A program made the position numbers and the translations under genes. Below, one piece after another: positions 30,332 through 39,677 of a DNA stretch of 64,000 nt; positions within the stretch are counted from its first letter, which is position 1, and every line of letters starts with the position of its first letter. The notes below the pieces were generated by a model that searched no databases, was not told the origin of the DNA, and was given only the letters and a program-made list of their open reading frames with translations. This DNA comes from Pedobacter sp. WC2423 (lineage in GTDB: Bacteria; Bacteroidota; Bacteroidia; Sphingobacteriales; Sphingobacteriaceae): the NCBI RefSeq assembly GCF_040822065.1, contig NZ_CP162005.1:3410001-3474000 (forward strand), given 5' to 3'.

Positions 30332-31834
30332 ATGATGATAGAATTAAAGACAGAGTTTTCAGAATACATTAAGGATTTCGAAGAGAAATTGAAACTCTTA
30401 TTCAGGGGAAAAGAAAATATCAATCAATTTGATTTAGCAGCAGAGCTTCCTCCTTTAGTGATGAAGGAAATCCTTGCTGAGCAACCTTTGGCTGCGGCTA
30501 TCCCAGAAGAGTATGGAGGCCGTGGAGCTCAGGTAAAAGAATGTCTGAGTGTGCTGGCAGCAGCTTCTTATGAATCTTTACCGCTTTCACTTACCTTTGG
30601 AATTAACATTGCCCTTTTTCTTGAACCACTTGCCAAATATGCAGACAAGTCCGTTAAGAAAGAAGTTTTTGATCGCTTTCTCTACGAACAAAACATGGGT
30701 GGACTGATGATCACTGAACCTGATTATGGAAGTGATGCACTCAACATGAAAACCCGGAATAGCGAATTGACAAATGGGTATAGTATTAAAGGAACTAAAC
30801 ATTGGCAGGGGCTTACTGGTCTGGCCGACTATTGGCTGATTGCTTCCAGAGCAGAGCTGGCTGATGGAGGACTTAGCCGTGATATAGATTTCTTTTTATG
30901 TGATAATACACAAGAGAAACAATACGTTGTCGTAGAAGAATATTTTGATACCATAGGGCTTCATATGATCCCATACGGACGTAATGTTTTAAACATTGAA
31001 GTTCCTAAAACGTTTAAATTACACCCCGAATCTACTGGTATTAAAATGATGCTGGATATTCTGCACCGCAGCAGGATGCAATTTCCTGGTATGGGAATGG
31101 GCTTTATCAAGCGAATGCTGGATGAAGCACTTCTTCAATGTAAAAACAGAATGGTTGGTTCAACGAACCTGTTGGCTATGGACCAGATCCAGTTTCAGCT
31201 TTCAAAAATCCAGTCGGCTTACACCATCTGTTCAGCTATGTGTGTCAGAAGCAGTAAGATCAGCGGTATTGATCATAGTTTGGCCACAGAAGGCTTGGAA
31301 GCTAATAGTATGAAAGCAGTGGTTACTGATCTGATGCAGGAATCTGCCCAGATTTTAACACAGGTCTCAGGCGCTAAAGGATACCAGACTTCACATGTTG
31401 GTGGTCGCGGGATTATGGATAGCAGGCCTTTCCAGATTTTTGAAGGTTCCAATGAAATGCTTTATGCACAAATTTCTGAAATCATTGTCCGTCAGATGAA
31501 GAAACAGAAAGAATCGAATTTATTTGATTTCCTGGCTACACTTAAGCAAACCGCTGAAGCTTGTCATTACTTCAAAAACGAACTGAGTTTTACCTTGAAC
31601 AGTGCTCTTTCACAGCGAAAATTATTTGATCTGGGGAAAGTGATCGGAAGAATTGTTTCTTTAGGCTATGTACTGGATCTGGAACTTAAGGGGTTTAGAA
31701 AAGACCTGATTGATAACTGTATTATAAACGTTAAACAAGAGGTACGTACCTTAATCTGTGCATTTAATTTTGATAACAGTTCACAGGTAATAGAAGATTA
31801 TAAGTCAGAAAGTTCATGGTTTAACTTTGCTTAA
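30332..31834 (+). CDS. Acyl-CoA dehydrogenase family protein
   Basis: 500 residues, FAD-dependent fold. The N-terminal helical part contains AIPEEYGGRGAQ; the beta domain has GLMITEPDYGSDALNMKT and IKGTKHWQGLTGLADYW; the C-terminal part has FQIFEGSNEMLYAQIS, with Glu at the usual catalytic-base site, and ISEIIVRQM. It is about 100 residues longer than the classic 380-residue enzymes because of a C-terminal extension. No other beta-oxidation genes are nearby, so the substrate is open. Start could be either of two adjacent ATGs. Confidence 0.88.
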   Translation: MMIELKTEFSEYIKDFEEKLKLLFRGKENINQFDLAAELPPLVMKEILAEQPLAAAIPEEYGGRGAQVKECLSVLAAASYESLPLSLTFGINIALFLEPLAKYADKSVKKEVFDRFLYEQNMGGLMITEPDYGSDALNMKTRNSELTNGYSIKGTKHWQGLTGLADYWLIASRAELADGGLSRDIDFFLCDNTQEKQYVVVEEYFDTIGLHMIPYGRNVLNIEVPKTFKLHPESTGIKMMLDILHRSRMQFPGMGMGFIKRMLDEALLQCKNRMVGSTNLLAMDQIQFQLSKIQSAYTICSAMCVRSSKISGIDHSLATEGLEANSMKAVVTDLMQESAQILTQVSGAKGYQTSHVGGRGIMDSRPFQIFEGSNEMLYAQISEIIVRQMKKQKESNLFDFLATLKQTAEACHYFKNELSFTLNSALSQRKLFDLGKVIGRIVSLGYVLDLELKGFRKDLIDNCIINVKQEVRTLICAFNFDNSSQVIEDYKSESSWFNFA

Positions 31835-31867
31835 CCAAAGAATTTTATCCTGATTTGATAAATTAAG

Positions 31868-31899
31868 AAAAGCCGGTACATAAACATGCCGGCTTTTTT
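31868..31899 (+). terminator. Rho-independent terminator
   Basis: AAAGCCGG / CCGGCTTT stem with a T run, 34 bases after the acyl-CoA dehydrogenase stop and just past the end of the convergent DUF5686 gene. Confidence 0.85.
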
Positions 31900-31912
31900 G
31901 GCTAAATCCAAT

Positions 31913-34432
31913 CTAAAAATCAACTTTAATCTTAGCCCTTATCCCCCATTTGGAAATTCTTGGGTGATCAAGATAAGTAAACCTTCTAACCAGATCCACC
32001 CTCAGTATTTTGAATATATTGGATATGCCTACACTGCCCTCCACATAAGGAGTAGCACCTAATGCCGGAGACACGACATTTCCATGTCTATCTCTTGGGA
32101 ATTGATATAATCCTGAACCTTCGCGCGGATCATTCTTACTGGAAAGAGAGCCACTTAAGACTTTTAAAGTCAGAATTTCTCTTAATTGAAGCCGCTTCAC
32201 TAATGGTATTTTGTTCAGGATAAAGCCATTGAAATTATGCTCCAGATTAATACTCGCATAGCGGTCACTCATAAATTCCATGAAATTCATCAGGTTATAA
32301 GATGGCAGTTCATAGGCATAACTTTGATTAGCACGATGTATAGTCAGCAATGGAAACGGAACTTTTCCAAATACCTTTCCTGCTTCCAGGATGACATCTG
32401 AATAGCCAAACTGCGAAAAATAAGCTCTTTTAAACACATTAAAGGTCAGGTTCTGATAATTATAACTTCCATTCAGAAATCCCTTAATTCCAACAGAGCC
32501 GCGCAAAGTAAAAATAGGATATTCATTTCGGATTGGCCTTCTGAAGCGTTTTCCCTGGTAAAACTGCTCATGTGGTGCCCATCTCACTTCGGCTGTAAAT
32601 TCAGAGGTTGTAATATCGGGGATTTCAATATGCCCGGCATGAGTTAATGCGATAAACCGAAGTCCTCCTGCCGGATCTAAGATCTGATTTTTATAAGCTA
32701 CTTTAAACGAGAAATGGTTTTCCATTTCATTCAAATATTCAAAAAGCCATTTCCTGTTGTACAGCCATTTATCATTTACCCCTCTTTTAAATGATAACAG
32801 GAAATTATCATCTTCTAAAAAGTTGAGATCCTGACCTGGTATCTGCGTCTCATAACTATGTCTTAAGGTTAATGATTTTACAGGAAACTCATAAATTGAA
32901 CCCGGAGAAAGTGAAAGTACCGTCCCTAATGAATATTTCCATTTCTGATCACGGCTACCATAAGCGACATGCCCATCAAAGAAGATTCTTTTGCTGAATA
33001 AATCGGTAGTTCGTCCACCAACCTTAAGCCTCAGCCCCTCTACAGGATTAAAACTGTAAAAAGAGTTGAATGGACCAACTTCTACTTTACCCTGCCCCAG
33101 GTAACCAGAAAGTAAGAAGGAGGCAATCCCCATAGCCCGTTTAAATGGCTTTGAGTTTTTCAGACTATCTATATTCTTATACGCCATTTCCTCAATTTGC
33201 GTGAGTTTTTCTGGCCTCAGCTCTGCCATTGGCACTGGCTTTACTGATTTACCTTCCACAGGTTTAAGTTTTAACGGCAAATTTAATGCGGTCGGGCTAC
33301 TCATAAAATCATTGATGAATAAAGTCCTTTCCCCAAAGATGCTTGCACCCTCTTTAAAAAGTCCAAGATCCATCGCCATCACACTTTTTCCTAAATAATA
33401 ATGACCCGTTTTATCCTGGTGATATTGAAGAGATATATTCATCTCCTTTACCCAATTAATATTTATTTTAGAATTGACAGAAAGAGTTGCTTTTTGTACA
33501 GCATACTTACCATCAAGAGATATATACAGATAACCCAGAAAAAGCACATCTTCCTTATTACGGGGTGCGATCATCAGCTTAACCTGCACCGGAGATACAT
33601 CTTTTAACGTATCTATAATAAAATACTTATAAAACTGGGGAGCAAGCTCTGCAATCGGACTCATAAAACTCTGATTACCAATACCAATATCATTCTGATA
33701 AATATCAACGCGCTGATAAATCTTATCCAGATATTCATTGATACCATCTTCGTCAATAAATTGATCTATACGGGATTGATTCTCTGCCAGAACAGAAGTC
33801 TCTTGTTTAAAAGGATTTTGATAAACCAGGTTATGGCTTATCTTTTCTTTCATAAAAATAGGGGTCAGCAATTTACCCGGACGCGTCAGAGAATCTGAAT
33901 TATCCTTTAAAAATGATAACTTCTTAAGCAACTTTGAAGTTTTTGCTTTTTCAGTAGTCATACTTAATGAAATATTCATTTTCTCATATTCCTGATAAGA
34001 AAGATAATTCTGAAGATTTGCTGCATTGGATTTCTTATGCTCAATCACTCTTCTGATCAGTTCAACTGCCGGATTGTCTTTATTCTTATATCTCGGTTTA
34101 TGCGCTACAGAGATACTTACCTCAGACAGATCTTCAGATTGCGGCTCTAATTCAATATTCATATGATGACTATGCCCGGCAGCCATCTCCAGCTTCAGCC
34201 TTCTGTATCCTATACTATAAAAATGAATTGCTTTAACCTTCTCCTTTGAAACGATAGTGTAGAATCCCCCGGCATCACTTGAAGACTTAGTGGTCGAATT
34301 TTCGAAACTTATGGTTACTCCGGGCAGCGGCTTTCCTGTTGATTTATCGGTGATCAGACCTTTCACCTGTACTGTCTGGGCCTCTGCCTTAAAGAAGAAA
34401 AAAAGAAAGAATATTGAAATAAGAAACTTCAT
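31913..34432 (-). CDS. DUF5686 outer-membrane protein with carboxypeptidase-like domain
   Basis: 839 residues from ATG 34430-34432, with a signal peptide MKFLISIFFLFFFFKAEAQ. Residues about 22-105 are a carboxypeptidase-regulatory-like domain (KGLITDKSTGKPLPGVTISF); the rest is the DUF5686 region and a beta barrel rich in alternating aromatic residues and ending with an aromatic residue (RAKIKVDF), as outer-membrane barrels do. Common in Bacteroidetes, function unknown. It follows a short truncated secreted-protein gene by about 40 bases. Confidence 0.88.
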   Translation of the reverse strand: MKFLISIFFLFFFFKAEAQTVQVKGLITDKSTGKPLPGVTISFENSTTKSSSDAGGFYTIVSKEKVKAIHFYSIGYRRLKLEMAAGHSHHMNIELEPQSEDLSEVSISVAHKPRYKNKDNPAVELIRRVIEHKKSNAANLQNYLSYQEYEKMNISLSMTTEKAKTSKLLKKLSFLKDNSDSLTRPGKLLTPIFMKEKISHNLVYQNPFKQETSVLAENQSRIDQFIDEDGINEYLDKIYQRVDIYQNDIGIGNQSFMSPIAELAPQFYKYFIIDTLKDVSPVQVKLMIAPRNKEDVLFLGYLYISLDGKYAVQKATLSVNSKININWVKEMNISLQYHQDKTGHYYLGKSVMAMDLGLFKEGASIFGERTLFINDFMSSPTALNLPLKLKPVEGKSVKPVPMAELRPEKLTQIEEMAYKNIDSLKNSKPFKRAMGIASFLLSGYLGQGKVEVGPFNSFYSFNPVEGLRLKVGGRTTDLFSKRIFFDGHVAYGSRDQKWKYSLGTVLSLSPGSIYEFPVKSLTLRHSYETQIPGQDLNFLEDDNFLLSFKRGVNDKWLYNRKWLFEYLNEMENHFSFKVAYKNQILDPAGGLRFIALTHAGHIEIPDITTSEFTAEVRWAPHEQFYQGKRFRRPIRNEYPIFTLRGSVGIKGFLNGSYNYQNLTFNVFKRAYFSQFGYSDVILEAGKVFGKVPFPLLTIHRANQSYAYELPSYNLMNFMEFMSDRYASINLEHNFNGFILNKIPLVKRLQLREILTLKVLSGSLSSKNDPREGSGLYQFPRDRHGNVVSPALGATPYVEGSVGISNIFKILRVDLVRRFTYLDHPRISKWGIRAKIKVDF

Positions 34433-34471
34433 AAAGCCTATAGGCCATAATTGATTGGGATAATACAATAA

Positions 34472-34648
34472 TTAAATTACAAACTGCCCCTTACCCAAAT
34501 CACGGGCAGTTTGTATTTTTTCTCCCTCCATATTACTAATCGACTGTCTGGAGAAGCTTAAACCAGCTTTCGGAATTAACTGAATATCCTGGGCCTTTAC
34601 TAAATGTACAGCGCACAATAGCCCTGCTGATAATAATAATTTTTTCAT
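34472..34648 (-). pseudogene. Truncated secreted beta-barrel-type protein
   Basis: 58 codons from ATG 34648: a signal peptide (MKKLLLSAGLLCAVHLVKAQ), then IQLIPKAGLSFSRQSISN, the way PorT-like outer-membrane barrel proteins begin, and a sudden stop after GKGQFVI. Real members are about 200 residues. No continuation is seen downstream, where DUF5686 starts after 39 bases, so a deletion is likely. It might instead be a genuine small exported protein. Confidence 0.5.
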
Positions 34649-35004
34649 AATCAAATAATTAATTTTACTTTCTTTATTTTCCAAATTTAAACTGACATCA
34701 AATTTATTGGAAGACAAAGTAACCGAGGCGGAGATTAGTCTCACTGAAACGACATTTCAAAGTGTCCAACAGAATTCTCATCCCCTGCTCCAAATCATTT
34801 AAGCTAACCGCTTAAAGCTGGAAAAAGCTCGTTTCATTAATAACCAGGTTCTTTTAAGGTGAATCATTTGTAATTATTTGATTCATAAACGCAGGATTTC
34901 CCAAGACCCCTATGCGGGATAATAAACAATAGTAAAATCTGTATGAAAACACAAAAGGCCTTTCACGATTAATGAAAGGCCTTTTGTGTTGATAGTATAT
35001 TTAA
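34649..35004. other. Non-coding stretch
   Basis: 356 bases with a terminator for the gene at 35005 (34950-34988) and two CAAATTTA -7-like boxes at 34682 and 34699 facing the truncated gene; otherwise nothing recognised. Confidence 0.55.
34950..34988 (-). terminator. Terminator of the 35005-35787 gene
   Basis: CACAAAAGGCCTTTCA and its exact complement around a seven-base loop; strong in both directions. Confidence 0.88.
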
Positions 35005-35787
35005 TTAAAACTTTATCAGCAGCTTTTCAGCCATCAGCTTACTGTCTTTATAATATTCGAAAAACCACTCTCCACTCTTTTTCAACACTATTCCATTAGC
35101 GGTCCCATTGTCAGCAATAAAATAATCCTGCACAGAGGTCCTCCATAATGTTAATACTTTTTTAGGTGTAGTATCTATCAATTGATATCCATTAACAGTT
35201 GGCTGCGCATATAATGTTCCGGCAGGCTGATTTGATTCTGCCACGACAGGTTTTGCAGTAGCAATCACCGCAGCACTAACAGGAACAGTTGCTGTTGCTA
35301 CTACAGGAGCAGTCACCGCCGTTGTAGTCGTCGCTACTTGCTGATCTGCATTTACAGTTCCATTATAAGCATATTTAACCTCATCTAACGACGTAAATGC
35401 ATCTCTTAAAGCAAGATTATAAGAAGTTTTATATTCTTTCTCTCTGCTCTTGCCTTCCTTGCTCTTAAAAATAATATTACCCTTACAATCTTTTAGTAAA
35501 AGTGTAAGATTGGTTGTAAACATTCCTTTCTTCTCCAGCACTTCAGCATGCAAAGCATCACACTTATTATTGGCAACGGCTGTTGGTAACTCAAAATTAT
35601 CATAATAGGTTTCAAAACCTTTTTCGGTCAGCAGGAATTTAGTCAGTGTATTTAGCCTGTACTGATCCTGTTCTTTAAGAAAACTGAATTTCTCAGGTAC
35701 CAGCACATATTTATAATTATTAATCGTATTCTGGGCGTAACCTGAAAAGGAAATGAATAAAAGGAGTAATAAAGCGGATCTTTTCAT
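35005..35787 (-). CDS. Secreted protein of unknown function
   Basis: 260 residues with signal peptide MKRSALLLLLFISFSGYAQ. The N-terminal half (YKYVLVPEKFSFLKEQDQY, LTLLLKDCKGNIIFKSKEG, NLALRDAFTSL) is a recurring secreted family in Bacteroidetes. Residues about 150-190 are a low-complexity Ala/Val/Thr linker, and a C-terminal piece (YFIADNGTANGIVLKKSGEW) follows. No enzymatic motif. Single gene. Confidence 0.75.
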   Translation of the reverse strand: MKRSALLLLLFISFSGYAQNTINNYKYVLVPEKFSFLKEQDQYRLNTLTKFLLTEKGFETYYDNFELPTAVANNKCDALHAEVLEKKGMFTTNLTLLLKDCKGNIIFKSKEGKSREKEYKTSYNLALRDAFTSLDEVKYAYNGTVNADQQVATTTTAVTAPVVATATVPVSAAVIATAKPVVAESNQPAGTLYAQPTVNGYQLIDTTPKKVLTLWRTSVQDYFIADNGTANGIVLKKSGEWFFEYYKDSKLMAEKLLIKF

Positions 35788-35937
35788 ATTAAATATTGAT
35801 TTTTACAAAAATTATTTAGAAAACCCTAAGATAGGAAACATTAAGCAGACTTTACCGGGGGCGCAAATAACCCGGATATGAATGTGACATACATCACCTA
35901 ACCAGCTGAAATTTCCTGCTGTCCTTTTTTTTGCTGA

Positions 35938-36528
35938 TCAGACGAACTGGTGTTGTAATATAGCAATCACATAAGGGGAGTCGATCCTGATATCGTGGTT
36001 GGTGTGCAGCGGAATGGCTAAATAGTCTCCTGCATTCAGCGTAAAAATCTCACTACCGACAGTACAGGTACAAGTACCTTTCAGAATAAAGAAACTTTCA
36101 GCTACCACATCATGAACCTCATCTGGCACATTCAATTTAGTGATCACCAGAGTTTGTGCCATCTGTTCGTTCTGCTGTAATACATGTGCAAAAAAATCGT
36201 CAAAAGGCTCAGCCGGAATCAGGTGTTCTACTGTTTTTAACCAGTTTTCATAATTTGAGTATTTACTGGTCGGCGGGAGGTGATCCAGATGGAGTTCCTC
36301 TTCAGCAATGCCCAATGCAGCCATTATTCTGCCTTTAAGTTTCGGGCTGGGTGTGATAGCATGACTTTTGGCCAGTTCTTCGATAGTAAATTCGATCCGG
36401 TTAAGCTCCTCTCTGATTTCGGGATGTCCCAAACGCAATGAGGCGATCTCGTTTCCAAGACTCACATTGTTTAATTCGAAACAATATTGTTCCAAATTAC
36501 CCTCATTAATATAGGAATTGATCTCCAT
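35938..36528 (-). CDS. Cupin protein with anti-sigma-like N-terminus
   Basis: 196 residues from ATG 36526-36528 (MEINSYINEG). Residues 1-75 resemble the helical N-terminus of RskA/ChrR-type anti-sigma factors (LEQYCFELNNVSLGNEIASLR), residues 95-196 form a cupin barrel (VAESFFILKGTCTCTVGSEIF, LNAGDYLAIPLHTNHDIR). In ChrR-like proteins the cupin senses metal or oxidants. No ECF gene is adjacent. An upstream TTG is rejected as start because a promoter occupies that sequence. Confidence 0.75.
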   Translation of the reverse strand: MEINSYINEGNLEQYCFELNNVSLGNEIASLRLGHPEIREELNRIEFTIEELAKSHAITPSPKLKGRIMAALGIAEEELHLDHLPPTSKYSNYENWLKTVEHLIPAEPFDDFFAHVLQQNEQMAQTLVITKLNVPDEVHDVVAESFFILKGTCTCTVGSEIFTLNAGDYLAIPLHTNHDIRIDSPYVIAILQHQFV

Positions 36529-36534
36529 TGAATG

Positions 36535-36562
36535 CAAAGATAGTTAATGAATTGTATATCAA
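36535..36562 (-). promoter_or_regulatory. Promoter of the cupin gene, giving an almost leaderless mRNA
   Basis: On the minus strand TTG (complement of 36560-36562), 17 bases, TATCTTTG (complement of 36535-36542), then only six bases to the ATG. Confidence 0.65.
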
Positions 36563-36698
36563 GGTTAAATCTCTAAAATTTTGTACAACCTCTGGTATGA
36601 TTTAACACCATACTTATCAGCAATTGTCATTTCTTCAGGAGTAAGCCCACATTAAGTTTGACAGGTATAACGCACCGCTTCTATAATGCGGTTAATCA

Positions 36699-36738
36699 CC
36701 TTGCCCTTTGTTCTATCATGACAGAACAAAGGGCAAGG
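36699..36738. repeat. Perfect 16-base hairpin after the M16 gene
   Basis: CCTTGCCCTTTGTTCT and its exact complement with an eight-base loop, eight bases past the M16 stop. There is no T run on either strand, so it is a stabilising or atypical terminator hairpin. Confidence 0.75.
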
Positions 36739-36745
36739 AAATAAG

Positions 36746-39604
36746 TTATTTTGATTTAGCCGGTTCAGGTAACTGTATCAACCTGATATAATTCTTGCCG
36801 GTCAGGTATTTATCCGCAATATCTTTTACATCCCTGGCTGTAATTCCTTTGATGAGCTGGTTATAGCTGGAGATCTGCTCCAGCGGTTCTCCATTGCTGA
36901 GCTGTCCAGTCAGGTAGTCCAGCCAAAACTCATTGGTCTTCATGGTAGTTTGCATCATGTGTAAGTCTTCCGCCTTAAACTTGTCAATATTTTGCTGTGC
37001 CGGGCCATCTTTCTTCAGCTTTTCAACCTCATCCACCGCAGAGGCAATCATCCTTTCTACATTTGCAGGTGAACAGCCAAAATAAATAGATATACCATAT
37101 CTGCCATCAGGCAGTTTACGGGTACTTACTTCCGCAGCCGGAGAGTAAACGCCACTTTCTTCCTCCCGCAGTCTTTCCAGTAAACGGATTTCCAAAGCTT
37201 CTTTTAACGCCTGCATTTTCAGGGTACTTGCGTAATCATATTCAAACTTTCCCGAAAACACCAGGTAAACCGTGGCCTTGTCCTCTTTACCAGCGTAGAC
37301 CGTTTTGGATATTACCCCATCAGGGACATGGATGTCCAGATCTTTTGCCGCCTCTATGGTCCCGTTTGCCGGAAGGGAAGCGATGTATTTTTCCAGGTAA
37401 GGCTTTAGTTTCGCCTCGTCTATATTCCCTACCAGGACAAATTTCATCCCCGTTACATTGGCAAATCTCTCTTTATATATGGTATATGCGCGGTCAAGGT
37501 TGATCTGTGCAATCTTTTCCAGGTTATCAGGCGTACGGCGGACATTGTAATTCCCCATAACTGTAGCCACTGTATCACTGAAAACCGATTCAGGATCATC
37601 GTCTTTGTTCACCTGAGCCGCTTTCGCATTAGAAATAATCCCTTTAAAAATCTCCTCATCTTTACGCGGTTCGGTAGCGTAGGCATACAGTAAGCTAAAA
37701 GCACTTTCCATATCTTTGGCATTTGTACTTCCAATAAAGCCCTGTATACGCTCATCTATAAAAGGAGAAACCGATACCTGTTTACTTGCCAGATATTTTT
37801 CCAGCTGACTGGCATTATAATTCCCTGCACCTCCTGAAGAGAAAATTTTTGAGGCATTATCAGCACTTTGATAGTCAGCATCACTATATAAGGATGTGCC
37901 TCCATTTGTAAAAGCCTGGAAAACGATCTGGTCATTTTTGAAATTCGTTTTCTTCAGGATCACGTTTACCCCATTGCTGAGGGTAAGGAAAGTAAGTCCG
38001 GTTTTGGCATCTTTCTCCTCCTTCACAATTTTCCCAGGTACCGGCGCATGGGCCAGTAAGGGTAATGTGCTTACATCGTCTTTGAAAGCATCCATCTTCT
38101 CTGCATTGACTTCTTTCATCCAGTCTAAAACAGTTGATTCAGCAGGTAAAGATGCTTTGTCCTTTTCCGGTGCGGTTATAATGATATCCCGGTCAGTTTC
38201 CAGGATGTATTCTTTGGTTACCGCATTGACCTCTGCAAGCGTAATCGCAGGAATAAACCGGCTTACCATTTCATTTTGTTTGCTTAATCCGGGAGTGGCC
38301 CCACCGTAAAGGAAATGGTTCAGATAAGCATTTACATACGTATCGGAAGTCATTTTATCCTTTTCCTGCATCATCGCTTCCATATTATTCAGATACTCAT
38401 GTTTGGCACGCTCCAGCTCTGTTTTAGAAAATCCGAGCTGCTGCAGCCTGGCCGTTTCCCTCCACACCGCTTTAAATCCGTTCTCCACTTCTCCAGGCCT
38501 GCAGCTAACGAAAAGTTTAAATGCTTCCAGTCCTGGCATAACCGCACCAATCGCAGCACCACCTCCTAAAAACGGAGGATTGGCCTGTCTGGATAACTCT
38601 ACGTAACGCTTGCTCAGCATTCCGTTGAACAAACTTCTTACCAGTGAAGCACGGTAATCAGGCTCGGTATAAACTTTCTTCTCTTTGTGCTTGGAGTTAA
38701 TCTCGATAACTGTATTAGTCATTTCTTTGTCCGTCACAGCAAGAAACTGGTTTTTTCCTGTTAAAGAAGAGCTATATTTTACCCTTGTTTTTTCATGTGG
38801 CGGGTTTTTCAGGTCAGCAAACTTTTGCCTGATCAGTTGTTCCATTTTTGCCACGTCGATATCCCCTGCAATAATAAGGGCCTGCAGGTTCGGACGGTAC
38901 CAGTTATGGTAATAATTGCGGATCACATCCGGTTTAAAATGAAGGATCACCTCTGCTTTACCGATAGGCAAACGGGAAGCATAACGCGAGTTGTTGACCA
39001 TCACCGGAAGGGTTTGTCTTAGCATACGGTCCGCAGCGCCCTTGCCCAACCTTTCTTCTTCCATAATCACGCCACGCTCCTTTTCAATCTCGGCAGTCTC
39101 CAATGTAAGTCCTTGTGCCCAATCGCGCATAATCTGCAACCCATTTTTCATCACCGCAGGATCATCTGTGGGCAGCGGTAACTGATAAACTGTTTCATCA
39201 AAACTGGTGTAGGCATTTAAATCGGCACCAAACCTTACACCAGCTTTCTGAAGATAATTGATCAGCTCACTTTTAGGAAAATGCTCTGTCCCATTGAAAC
39301 TCATATGCTCCAGGAAATGTGAAAGTCCCTGTTCTTCATCTGTCTCCAGGATAGACCCTACCTTATTGGCAAGATACATCACTACCCGGTGTTCAGGCTC
39401 ATTGTTATGGCGAATATAATAGGTAAAACCATTCGCTAACTTTCCAGTACGCACCGTGGGGTCCAGCGGAATCAGTTTTGCACCTGGCTGAACAGTATGG
39501 TGAACGGCAACAGTGGATTTAGCAGGCTTGTGTTGTGCTCCTGCAAGCAAGGGCAGGCAATTTCCTGCGATAAGCAGGGCTATATTAATTTTGTAGATTT
39601 TCAT
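36746..39604 (-). CDS. M16-family zinc metallopeptidase (pitrilysin type)
   Basis: 952 residues with signal peptide (ALLIAGNCLPLLAGAQ). The inverted zinc motif HFLEH is at 96-100 with a downstream acidic ERGVIMEEE, so the N-terminal half is catalytic; the second half (from about 510) is the non-catalytic M16_C-type repeat, as in two-domain pitrilysins. It degrades peptides enclosed in the clamshell. It is the last gene after SusC, SusD and a thioredoxin, implying that imported peptides are cleaved in the periplasm. Confidence 0.93.
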   Translation of the reverse strand: MKIYKINIALLIAGNCLPLLAGAQHKPAKSTVAVHHTVQPGAKLIPLDPTVRTGKLANGFTYYIRHNNEPEHRVVMYLANKVGSILETDEEQGLSHFLEHMSFNGTEHFPKSELINYLQKAGVRFGADLNAYTSFDETVYQLPLPTDDPAVMKNGLQIMRDWAQGLTLETAEIEKERGVIMEEERLGKGAADRMLRQTLPVMVNNSRYASRLPIGKAEVILHFKPDVIRNYYHNWYRPNLQALIIAGDIDVAKMEQLIRQKFADLKNPPHEKTRVKYSSSLTGKNQFLAVTDKEMTNTVIEINSKHKEKKVYTEPDYRASLVRSLFNGMLSKRYVELSRQANPPFLGGGAAIGAVMPGLEAFKLFVSCRPGEVENGFKAVWRETARLQQLGFSKTELERAKHEYLNNMEAMMQEKDKMTSDTYVNAYLNHFLYGGATPGLSKQNEMVSRFIPAITLAEVNAVTKEYILETDRDIIITAPEKDKASLPAESTVLDWMKEVNAEKMDAFKDDVSTLPLLAHAPVPGKIVKEEKDAKTGLTFLTLSNGVNVILKKTNFKNDQIVFQAFTNGGTSLYSDADYQSADNASKIFSSGGAGNYNASQLEKYLASKQVSVSPFIDERIQGFIGSTNAKDMESAFSLLYAYATEPRKDEEIFKGIISNAKAAQVNKDDDPESVFSDTVATVMGNYNVRRTPDNLEKIAQINLDRAYTIYKERFANVTGMKFVLVGNIDEAKLKPYLEKYIASLPANGTIEAAKDLDIHVPDGVISKTVYAGKEDKATVYLVFSGKFEYDYASTLKMQALKEALEIRLLERLREEESGVYSPAAEVSTRKLPDGRYGISIYFGCSPANVERMIASAVDEVEKLKKDGPAQQNIDKFKAEDLHMMQTTMKTNEFWLDYLTGQLSNGEPLEQISSYNQLIKGITARDVKDIADKYLTGKNYIRLIQLPEPAKSK

Positions 39605-39677
39605 ATGGGTAATAAAATTTATAATTCTGGTTGTTCTTCAGCTATATCGCTGTGCCATGAGCTGCAATCTGCCTTAT

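Noticed and set aside
36565..36651. Short minus-strand frame reading GLTPEEMTIADKYGVKSYQ and onwards
   Set aside because: Protein-like text over 28 codons with no start, bounded by stops, near the cupin promoter; could be a gene remnant but too short to claim.
38315..39185. Several plus-strand frames inside the M16 gene
   Set aside because: Shadow frames antisense to a well-supported gene; no independent motifs.
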